Assembly: GCA_026122225.1 (NCBI GenBank)
Contig: JANEZZ010002882.1
Location: 1,054,001 to 1,118,000, forward strand
Reading direction: 5' to 3'
DNA from: Heloderma charlesbogerti
Taxonomy: Eukaryota > Chordata > Lepidosauria > Squamata > Helodermatidae
Length of the DNA stretch: 64,000 bases
Shown: piece after piece, positions 51,601-63,600 of the stretch
Position numbering within the stretch: position 1 is the first letter of the stretch
How the letters are laid out: each line of letters begins with the position of its first letter
The notes under the pieces: model-generated
The model's input: the letters and a program-made list of their open reading frames with translations, nothing else
What the model was told of the DNA's origin: nothing
Database searches by the model: none
Translations under genes and position numbers: made by a program

Positions 51601-54600
51601 GGGTAAGAGGTGTGACATGTGCAATCCTGGAAGTCCAGTTACTTGCAAAACAAATTTCATGGGAACCATGGTTGTCTCTACATAAAGGAACGTTTGCTTC
51701 TGACATCCTTTTATGTCAGGCACCATCATTAACAAATTCTCCAGTTTGAAAGTTTCCATGGGAGAGAGCACTGCTTTGACAACTTTGGCAACTTCAGCAT
51801 CTTTTTTTAGCCTTTGTGCTGCCTTAAAACATGCAATTTGCCCTGTGTGTCTCAACATAGCTTTGGACTACCTCAGTTCAGCACTGTGAACTGTCTTACC
51901 TAGGGCTGTTACAGGCCTCCCTTGGGGTTTTAAGGAGACACTCAGTGAAATCCTATGCATGTCTTGTTGTTGTTGTTCAGTCGTTCAGTCCTGTCCGACT
52001 CTTCGTGACCCCATGGACCATAGCACGCCAGGCCTTCCTGTCCTGCGCTCTCTCCCGGAGTGTGCTCAAGTTCATATTCATTGCATTGGTGATGCTATCT
52101 AGCCATCTCATCCTCTGCTGTCCCCTTCTCCTTTTGCCTTCAATCTTTCCCAGCATCAGGGTCTTTTCCAAAGAGTTTATTCTTCGCATTAGATGGCCAA
52201 AATACTGGAGCTTCAGCTTCAGTATCTGTCCTTCCAATGAGCACTCAGGGTTTATTTCCTCTAGGATTGACTGATTTGACCTCCTTGCAGTCCAGGGGAC
52301 TCGTAAGAGTCTTCTCCAGCACCACAGTTCGAAAGCATCAATTCTTCGGCGCTCAGCCTTCCTTATAGTCCAGCTCTCACAGCCATACATTACTACTGGG
52401 AAAACCATAGCTTTGATTATATGGACCTTTGTCGGCAAGGTGATGTCTCTGCTTCTTACTATGCTGTCTAGGTTGGCCATAGCTTTCCTCCCAAGGAGCA
52501 AGCATCTTTTAATTTCATGGCTACAGTCACCGTCTGCGGTGATCTTGGAGCCCAAGAAAGTAAAATCTGTCACTGTTTCCATTTCTTCCCCTTCTATATG
52601 CCAGGAAGTGATGGGGCCAGATGCCATGATCTGAGTTTTGTTAATGTTGAGTTTCAAACCAGCTTTTGCACTCTCCTCTTTCACTCAACAAGAGGCTCTT
52701 GAGATCCTCTTCGCTTTCTGCCATTAGGGTGGTATCGTCTGCATATCGGAGGTTGTTGATAATTCTCCCAGCAATCTTAATTCCGACCTCTGATTCATCC
52801 AACCCAGTGTTTCTCATGATGTACTCTGCATATAAGTTAAATAAGCAGGGTGACAATATGCAGCCTTGTCGTACTCCTTTCCCAGTTTTGAACCACTCGG
52901 TTGTTCCATGTCTGGTTCTTACTGTTGCTTCTTGACCCTGGTACAGGTTTCTCAGGAGACAGGTAAAGTGGTCTGGTACTCCCATCACTTTAAGAATTTG
53001 CCACATTTTGTTGTGATCCACACAATCAAAGGCTTTAGCGTAGTCAATGAAGCAGAAATAGACGTTTTTCTGGAATTCTCTTGCTTTCTCCATGATCCAG
53101 CGAACATTGGCGATTTGATCTCTAGTTCCTCTGCCTCTTCGAAACCCAGCTTGTACTTCCGGTAGTTCTCGGTTCGCATACTGCTGAAGCCTAGCTTGTA
53201 GGATTTTGAGCATCACCTTGCTGGCATGTGAAATGAGCGCAATTGTGCGGTAGTTTGAACACTCTTTGGCGTTGCCCTTCTTTGGAATTGGAATGTAAAC
53301 GGACCTTTTCCAGTCTTGCGGCCATTGTTGAGTGTTCCAAATTTGTTGGCATATTGAGTGCAGCACTTTAACAGCATCATCTTTTAGGATTTTAAATAGC
53401 TCAGCTGGAATACTGTCATCTCCGCTAGCTTTGTTGTTACTAATGCTTCCTAAGGCCCACTTGACTTCACTCTCGAGGATGTCCGGCTCAAGTTCAGTGA
53501 CCGCACTCTCATGGCTCTCAGGGACATTCAGATCTTTTCTGTATAGTTCTTCTGTGTATTCTTTCCACCTCTTCTTAATCTCATCTGCTTCTGTTAGGTC
53601 CCTGCCTTCTTTGTCCTTTATCATGCCCGTCTTTGCACAAAGCGTTCCCTTGAGATCTCCGATTTTCTTGAAGAGGTCTCTAGTCTTTCCCATTCTGTTG
53701 TTTTCCTCAATTTCTTTGCATTGTTCATTTAAGAAGGCCTTCTTGTCTCTCCTTGCTATTCTCTGGAACTCTGCATTCAGTTGGATATATCTTCCCCTTC
53801 CTCCCTTGCTTTTCGCTTCCCTTCTTTCGTCAGCTACTTGTAAAGCCTCATCAGACAGCCACTTGGCTTTCTTGCATTCCTTTTTCTTTGTGATGGATTT
53901 CGTTGCTGCCTCCTGAACAATGTTACGGACCTCCGTCCATAGTTCCTCAGGCACTCTGTCTATCAGGTCTAATCCCTGAAATCTATTCCTCACCTCCACT
54001 GTATATTCATCAGGGATATGATTGAGGTCATACCGGAATGGTTTAGTGGTTTTCCCGACGTTCTTCAATTTAAGCTGAAATTTTGCAACAAGAAGCTCAT
54101 GATCTGAGCCACAGTCAGCTCCAGGTCTTGTTTTTACTGACTGTATAGAGCTTCTCCATCTTTGGCTGCAAAGGACATAATCAATCTGATTTCGATATTG
54201 ACCATCTGGTGATGTCCATGTGTAGAGTCGCCTCTTGTGCTGTTGGAAAAGAGTGTTTGCTATGATCAGCGTGTTCTCTTGGCAAAACTCTATTAGCTTT
54301 TGTCCTGCTTCATTTTGTACACCAAGGCCATGCCTGCCTGTTATCCCGGTGATTTCTTGACTTCCTACTTTAGCATTCCAATCCCCTATGATGAAGAGGA
54401 CATCTTTTTTGGTGTTAGTTCTAGAAGGTGTTGTAGGTCTTCATAGAACCGATCAACCTCAGCTTCTTCGGCCTCAGTGGCTGGGGCATAGACTTGAATT
54501 ACTGTGATGTTGAATGGTTTGCCTTGGATTCCTACTGAGATCATTCTATCGTTTTTAAGATTGTACCCCAGTACTGCTTTTCCCACCCTTTTGTTGACTA

Positions 54601-57600
54601 TGAGTGCTACTCCATTTCTTCTCAGGGATTCTTGCCCACAGTAGAAGATATGATGGTCACCTGAATTAAATTAGCCCATGCCTGTCCATTTTAGTTCGCT
54701 GATTCCCAAGATGTCAGTGTTCAATCTTGCCATCTCATGTTTGACCACCTCTAGCTTACCTTGATTCATTGATCTGACATTCCAGGTTCCTAAACAATAT
54801 TGTTCTTTACAGCATCGGATTTTCTTTTCACCACCAGACACATCCACAGCTGAGTGTCCTTTCGGCTTTGGCCCAGCCACTTCACTCTTTCTGGCGCTAC
54901 TTGGAAATACCCTCTGCTCTTCCCCAGTAGTATATTGGACACCTTCCAACCTGAGGGTCTCATCTTCCGGCGTCATATCTTTTAGCCTTGTGATACGTTC
55001 CATGGGGTTTTCTTGGCAACAATACTGGAGTGGGTTGCCATTTCCTTCTGCAGTGGACCACATTTTGTCAGAACTCTCTGCCATGACCTGTCTGTCTTGG
55101 GTGGCCCTGCACGGCATAGCTTATGGCTTCACTGAGTTACGCAAGCCCCTTCGCCACATCCCATTGATTTCAGTGGGGCTGACTCCCAAGTAAATGTGCC
55201 TAGGATTGCAGCCTAAATCTCATTAAGACTCAAGGATCTCTTTCCACAAAGAGCCCACTGAAGCACTTTTTATGCTATGCTGTTGTAATAGCAGTATTGC
55301 AGTGACCTGGCTACAATCTCTTCTCCAGTATAGTAAGTTTCTGTGTTCTCCCAGTGTATCAGGCCTGGACACTGACTTTATTTAAATTGCTGAAAGTTGT
55401 GCTTGGGTGCTACTTGCCAGTTAACAAATTGACTCCAGTAGCATCTTCTGCATGAGGGGAGACCTTGTGACAATTCTTGGCAAACAAACACATTCTATCA
55501 ATAGTGCTAATACTTCTGGCCCTTTGCAATGTGCTTATATAGTATACTTTAAAGGAGTTGCCTCCTGAGGACTGAAGCAGAAATGTCTAGAAACCCTCAA
55601 ATTTCCTAGACAGGTGATTTGGAAGTACCAGAAAAACGTGAGCTGTTCATTTAGGGAGTAAAATGCAGCAACCTTGTACTTGCTGGGGATTTTTAACTTC
55701 ATTGCCAAGAATTAGTATCCCTGGTGTTTAGGCAAGTTGATTTCTACCTGTACCAGAAATACCCGTGGCTCTTCTCTCATACATCTACAGTACAAATTCA
55801 GAGGTGTAACTCTTGCATGCTTATCTTGCCATTAAAATCAAATCAAATCTCAAAGCATAAATTCTCTTCTCTCCCAGGTGAAACTGCCACCAATGATGGA
55901 AATCATAACTGCTGAGCAATTGATGGAATACTTAGGTTAGTACTAGCAATACTGCATGTGTGTTTTGTATTGAGATAAATTGTTCATCACAGGGTGGTTT
56001 GCTATGTGGGTCTGTCTGAGTAGAGTAAGGATTGTCCCGATTAGAAGCTGGTAAGAGCATAGTCTGCTTGGTGGTCAGGGAATATTTAAAATAATTTTGA
56101 ACAGAGCTGCCCACTTCATGAGTTAACTCAAAAAATATCATTGGAATAAACTTGTGGTCTGGAGGAGCCTGGCCAAACTCAAGAGAGAGTGTCCTCGGGG
56201 GAAGATGAGGGCTATGGACTCCCTCCAATAGTCATTCAGCTGTGGTTTCTACCTAGGCTCCTGATTCTGGCAGCCCTACCAGTTTACCTTTGCCTGCTGA
56301 GGACTCTGCAGAGACTAAAACAGCATTAAGAACTATTCCCTCCCTCTCCCATCTCATTTTGGATCTTGGCACATAGTTGGAGAGCCAGGAACTGAAAACC
56401 TTCCCCCACCTTCTCATAGGCTTTGAGTTGTGTTAGTTCTTAGGATATCTGCAGCTGTGACTTCTATTCTTGCAATTTGTCTCTTTAAAATTGAAAAGCT
56501 AATCATGTCCAGTATTTTGTTATAATTGGCGTCACTTTTAAGGAAAGTCAGAGTTTTCTTTAGTTATAATGGAACCAAATAGTCTGGAAGCAGCACCCAC
56601 AGTTTGATTCTAGTCTCTACACTCAGCAGTCTTGAAATATTCTGTTTCTGTTCAGTAGCATGAGTTCAGCTGCTCCCCTTTCATTATGAATGCCATGACT
56701 CATTCTGGGTTTAAATAGGCTTAGGGTGCAATCCTATGCATGTTTAGACAGAAAAAAGTCCTACAACTCCCAGCATTCCCCAGCCAGCATGGCTATCTGT
56801 AGGAATTTTTTTCTGTCTAAACATACAGAGAATTTCACCCTTAGTATGTCACTCTAGAGAACTATAGACTTATTCCGTTGTATTTCCAGGAAATAATTTT
56901 AACAGTTAAAAAACTGATATTCTACTAATATCCAGTATTGCTGGATACACTTTCAAATTAGATTTTTTGGGGTGTTTTCTTGTAGGAGACTATATCCTTG
57001 ATTCCAAACCAAAAGAAATCACTGAAATCCAGCGGTTAAACTATGAGCAGGTAATAACAAGCTTGTCTTAAGAGTAAGTGACATTTACTAGTAGTGAATT
57101 AAAATACTCAATTTTTCATTCATATTGTGAAGTTACTAACTTAAGGTTTCAGTCTACTAATTCAGAGTGAGGCTAAATCAGTGGAAGACAAGATTCCTTC
57201 TGCACTTAAAAATAAAATTCTGTGCTTGAAGCGTATAGCAGCTTAGGGCGCAATCCTATCTGGATAGTTGCCAGCCTCTGAAATTGGACTGCCGACTTTC
57301 CTATGCAGGATCCTCTTCTCCGTGCTCCAGCCGCTCTGCATCTAGGCGTAAAGCAGCTTCTGCAATCTTTCCTCGCCACCTTGGGACCACCCCCATTCCC
57401 CCATCTCTATGCTCCGTTTCTGAGTGTGGAGACATAGCCAGCATGGAGAGAACCACGCCAGCTATGAGGGGGCAGGGAGCATTGTTTCTAGGAAACGAGG
57501 TCGAAGCCCTGGCTCTGACCTCGGTTCCCAAAAACTGAACAATCCTATGGCCCTCTATACAGTGTTTAGTGGCCATAGGATTGCTCCCTTAGTGTTGGGC

Positions 57601-60600
57601 TTCTAGATCTTTTATCATGTTTCTGAGGTGGTTTGTTATTTAGTGAATTAACCTACAATCCCTTTTGCATTACTCTTCCCCCTAATATGGGGCCATCCAC
57701 TACTTGAATTTGCAGTGATATTTGTCTTGACAAGATAAGGGCCTGCAATTCAGGTTAGGTTAGCTAGTAGCAGGCTGGATTGATTCGTCTCTTTGTGGAA
57801 TAAGCTTGTTTCCATTAGTTTCTTACAACTTTGGTAATTAAAAAAATTGGAGAGTAAGTTATAAATAAAATATCTGCAGTGAATATTGAGAAAAACCTGA
57901 CTTGCTTAAAGTTTTAAGCAATTCATTTCTTAATGCTGGATATTTGCCAGCCTCCCTTGGTAAATATACCAGTAAATTAGGATGAAATTATTTGTTGAGT
58001 CCTGGACATTTTTGAGATTTCTGAATGTTAGAAACTATAGTTATAAGGATTAGTTTAGACATTGAAATTATCAGTTAATAAGGTTGTAATCTGATTATTA
58101 GTCAATAGCTGATGGTAGTTCTTGTCTATTGGTAAATGTCAGAATTGTTATGCTTCCCACTCTCATCCTGCGGTGCTAAGAACTCAACAGTTGGGGCCGC
58201 TGACACTTACTGTAATAAGCTGCTTTTTAAATACAAATTTAGGGATTGGTGTTCCATGTTGTCTGATGCAAACAGTGTAGTTTTTTTCTCCTGTTGGCAG
58301 AATATGAGTGATGCCATGGCAATCTTGCATAAACTTCAGACGGGTCTTGACGTGAATGTGAAGTTCACTGGTGTACGAGTCTTTGAATATACCCCTGAAT
58401 GCATTGTATTTGATCTTCTTGATATTCCGTTATACCATGGATGGCTAGTAGACCCTCAGGTAAGCAAACATGATTGGAGATGTCTTACTCTTTCTGTGGT
58501 TGTTTATGGGATTTGTAGCCTGCCCAGAAGGCAGTCTACAATACATCTTGTCACCCATGCTGTCAGACCCATATGAAGTAGTGGAAGAGCTTAATCAGTT
58601 GTATGAGAGCTGATACACTGAAACTCAATCCAGATTAGATGGAGGTATTGTTGGTGGGTGGTCTGTCTATTCAGGGTAGTGATGTTCAGCCAGTTATGGA
58701 TGCGGTTGCACTTCCCCTAAAGGATCATGTTTGTAGTACTGAGACTCCTTGTGCCTAAAGTGACAAATATGGATCTACTTGTCCTCAGTGGCATGGAGTG
58801 CCTTTTACCATCTTAGGCTGGTACACCAACTATTGAACCTACCTGGATTATGATACCCTGGGATCTGTGATCCATGCTGTGATAACCTCCCATTTGTTGT
58901 TGTTCAGTCGTTCAGTTGTGTCCGACTCTTCGTGACCCTATGGACCATAGCACACCAGGCCTTCCTGTCCTCCGCTCTCTCCCGGAGTGTGCTCAAGTTC
59001 ATATTCATTGCATCGGTGATACTGTCTAGCCATCTCATCCTCTGCCGTCCACTTCTCCTTTTGCCTTCAATCTTTCCCAGCATCAGGGTCTTTTCCAGAG
59101 AGTTTTCTCTTCGCATTAGGTGGCCAAAATATTTGAGCTTCAGTATCTGTCCTTCCAAAGAGCACTCAGGGTTGATTTCCTTTAGGATGGACTAATATGA
59201 CCTCCTTGCAGTCCAGGGGACTCGTAAGAGTCTTCTCCAGCACCACAGTTCGAAAGCATCAATTCTTTGGCGCTCGGCCTTCCTTATAGTCCAGCTCTCA
59301 CAGCCATACGTTGCTACTGGGAAAACCATAGCTTTGATTAGACGGACCTTTGTCGGCAAGGTGATGTCTCTGCTTCTTACTATGCTGTCTAGGTTTGCCA
59401 TAGCTTTCTCCCAAGGAGCAAGCGTCTTTAATTTCATGGCTACAGTCACCGTCTGCGGTGATCTTGGAGCCCAAGAAAATAAAATCTGTCACTATTTCCA
59501 TTTCTTCCCCTTCTATATGCCAGGAAGTGATGGGGCCAGATGCCATGATCTTCGTTTTTTTTAATGTTGAGTTTCAAACCAGCTTTTGCACTCTCCTCTT
59601 TCACCCTCAACAAGAGGCTCTTGAGATCCTCTTCGCTTTCTGCCATTAGGGTGGTATCGTCTGCGTATCTGAGGTTGTTGAAAATTCTCCCGGCAATCTT
59701 AATTCCGACCTGTGATTCACCCAACCCGGCGTTTCTCATGATGTGCTCTGCATATAAGTTAAATAAGCAGGGCAACAATATGCAGGTTTGTCGTACTCCT
59801 TTCCCAATTTTGAACCAATCGGTTGTTCCATGTCCGGTTCTTTCTGTTGCTTCTTGACCCTCGTACAGGTTTCTCAGGAGACAGGTAAGGTGGTCTGGTA
59901 CTCCCATCTCTTTCAGAATTTGCCACAGTTTGTTGTGATCCACACAATCAAAGGCTTTAGTGTAGTCAATGAAGCAGAAATAGATGTTTTTCTGGAATTC
60001 TCTCGCTTTCTCCATGATCCAGCGAATGTTGGCGATTTGATCTCTAGTTCCTCTGCCTCTTCGAAACCCAGCTTGTACTTCTGGTAGTTCTCGGTTCGCA
60101 TACTGCTGAAGCCTAGCTTGTAGGATTTTGAGCATCACCTTGCTGGCATGTGAAATGAGCGCAACTGTACGGTTGTTTGAACACTCTTTGGCATTGCCCT
60201 TCTTTGGAATTGGAATGTAAACGGACCTTTTCCAGTCTTGTGGCCACTGTTGAGTGTTCCAAATTTGTTGGCATATTGAGTGCAGCACTTTAACAGCATC
60301 ATCTTGTAGGATTTTAAATAGCTCAGCTGGAATACTGTCATCTCTGCTAGCTTTGTTGTTAGTAATGCTTCCTAAGGCCCACTTGACTTCACTCTCTAGG
60401 ATGTCCGGCTCCAGTTCAGTGACCGCACTCTCATGGCTATCAGGGACATTAAGATCTTTCCTGTGTAGTTCTTCTGTGTATTCTTTCCACCTCTTCTTAA
60501 TCTCATCTGCTTCTGTTAGGTCCCTGCCTTCTTTGTCCTTTATCATGCCCGTCTTTGCACAAAATGTTCCCTTGATATCTCTGATTTTCTTGAAAAGATC

Positions 60601-63600
60601 TCTAGTCTAACCTCCCATTTAGACTACTGTAATGTATTGTATGTGGGGCTGTTAGTACAGTGTATGGCGGCATAGGTACTGACTGGAACTGGCCATTATG
60701 ATCATATTATGCCCTTATTTATTTAAACTGCTTGTATACCACTTGATATCCTAAAACCTTTAGCGGTTTACATACAAAATACATACCATACAATATAAAG
60801 ACCAGTGTAAAAACAGTATAAAATAATAAATACATTAGAAATATTACAGAAACAGGAAAACAGAGCAGTGCAATTACAAGTCAGGGAATGTTTGAGTAAG
60901 TCGAGCCATCTATTTTGTGTCTTCAAGAGGCATCTAAAGCTTTCTGCTGTTTCCACCTCTCGTTCCAGGGGGTGGGTGCCACTACTGAGAAGGCACACTT
61001 ACTTGCCTTTATGTGATGACATGCTGTTCGTCATGGAATGGTGTGGTGTTATATCATCACCAATAGCTTCCAGTTCATTCCTGAGCCCAATCCAACATGC
61101 TTGGGGCCACAGTCTCTGAAAGACCACCTCTTCTTATATGTTCCTGCCCATGCTTTGAGATCACTATCTGAGGCCCTGCTCTGAATGAGATGTGGTAGGT
61201 GGCTACTTGTGTGTAGACCTTTTCTGTGGTGGCCCTGAAATAGTGGAATGTCCTCCCTAGAGAGGTCTGCCTGGCACTGACTTTTTTGCCTTTCCAGTGT
61301 TAAGTGAAGACCTTTTTTTCTTCTAAGGCCTTTAAAACATTTTTTAGTTTGCTACTTGTTTTAGTTATGATATGTTTTAAAGCTGTAGTTTTAAATTGCC
61401 CTTCTCTGTGCTGCCTTGCTTTGAAAATCTTGTTACTACTGCTTTTAATTTTACATTTTTAAGTTATATTGGTTTTATTGTGTTAATTTTTATTATTTAT
61501 ATTGCCCTGACAGCTTTGGCTATAGGTGGCCTATAAATCAAATAAGAAATACCTAAACAAATTCATATTAAAACATAAAGAACATAAAAGGCACTAATAA
61601 AATCCATAAGATAAAACTACCAAGATTAGAAATAATAGTTAAAATCATAAAGATGCGAAATATCATAAAATTACAGGAGAACAGGATAGACTTTGTCTGG
61701 TACCCAAAAGATAGCAAGCATGGTGCTGAATGTAGGTAGGGGGAGTTCCAGAGTTTGGGTTCCACTACAGAAAAGGCCTTTACTCTGGCACCCAGCTAGC
61801 CAATCACCTACCTTGGAAAGGTGGGGGCGCACAAGGATGATCTCGGTTGAGAGGCAGCTTCATATGGTTTTAGTTGCCCGTGTCTATCGGAAAAGGCTAT
61901 GCTATTCACTTCTGTGTGTGTCATCAGTATAGTGCTTTTTGAGTTAGAGTTGTGTGTGGTTTTCAAAGTGGTGATGTAATTTAACTTCCTTGTAATACAC
62001 ACAAAAGATCAGTCAAACTTGGTTGCTTTCCTCCCTCCACACAGATTGCAGACATTGTGAAAGCAGTCGGTAATTGCAGCTACAATCAGCTGGTGGAGAA
62101 AATAATTTGTTGTAAGCAGTCGGACAACAGTGAGCTAATTGATGAAGGTAGGTGAATTCCTTAAAAACATCCGAAAAGCCCAGAGGGGTCATACCAACAA
62201 TCCATCTAATTCATCCCAAGAGAAGCCAACCAGGGAAGCCCACCAGAAAGGGCCCAAAGGTCATAGCCCTCTATTCCTCTTGCTCCCCAGCAAGGAGACT
62301 TTGCTGGCACAGCGCCTCCATGTAGCGTTCCATCTAGCACCCATAGCTAATAGTCATGGGTAGAGCTCTCCTCCATAAGAATGTGAGAGCCCTGCTGGGC
62401 CAGACAAAAGGTCCAGCATCCTGTTTCCCACACGAGCCAGACAGAGGCCTCCCGGAGGCCCACAAGCATTGCCTGAAGGCAGTAGTCCTCCCCTACTGTG
62501 GTTCTACAGCTTTCACAATTAGAGGCAGTGCCGGTGCTGTGCACTGCCATGAGAAGTATGGAATGTTTCACTGATAACCCCTTAAGTAGACAGATCTTAC
62601 GTGTCTGCTGTACGTGGCAGCTGGGCTTTTTTTTTAGTGTACATAAATACTCTGTTGACAGGGTGGGATGGGACAGTGAGGAGTGTTAGTCTGCTTCACA
62701 ATCAACCTGTTCATATCTCATTTGAGTCTGGCAGGCAAGACCCCAGTAATTCATTCCAATTGTGTTACTGTATAGTGTCCCTTGATTGTACTGGCTTACA
62801 CTTGACTTGTCTTCCATGCTATTCTAGATAATGATTTATCCCAAAGTTTAGGCTCCCTTTTGTTCAGATAAGTGTCATGCTTCCCTCGCCCCCCCAAGAC
62901 AGCAGGCTTGTATAATACTACAACCGGATGCTAAGACCTTTCTAGTGAGGTCTCTCTAGGCATGAGTTGTGCAGAGTGTGTGTATGTGTGTATGCACATG
63001 AACACAATGATTTGTCTTCACAGGTTCTGTAGCAGAGCAGTTTCTAAACAACACAGCCACTCAGTTGACTTACCATGGACTATGTGAGTTAACTTCCACT
63101 GTTCAAGAAGGAGAATTATGTGTATTCTTTAGAAACAACCACTTTAGCACCATGACTAAACATAAGGTATCTGGCTATGAACATTGTCTTATTTTACCTG
63201 AGAATGTTGACTGACTCAAAGCTCCTGAGCTTGTAGCCTGCCCCTAGTCAATGTCCCCATGGCCCCTAGAATATCCAGTGGCTGCTTTGAGTTTGCCCTA
63301 TAAGAGGCATCTGTCTGAATTGGGCTTTCAAAGCTGGAGTGTAAGGGCCAACTACATATTCCAGATCTTTTCCTTCTGCTTTTTTGGGAATACTCCCAGG
63401 TTTTAATTATTCTCAAAGGAAAAATGTTTAAACTCCTCATGAGTGCATGCTCAAGTAGTTCATTTTTTCTCATGTTTTCCTCCAGTATTACAGTTGTGAC
63501 GCTTGGTGATCAGTTTTCTCTTGTGAGAATCTTTTGTATCAAAATGTAGAGCCAATGAATTATTCAGTTGATTGTAGGATCTGTATGCTGTTGTGCCTTT

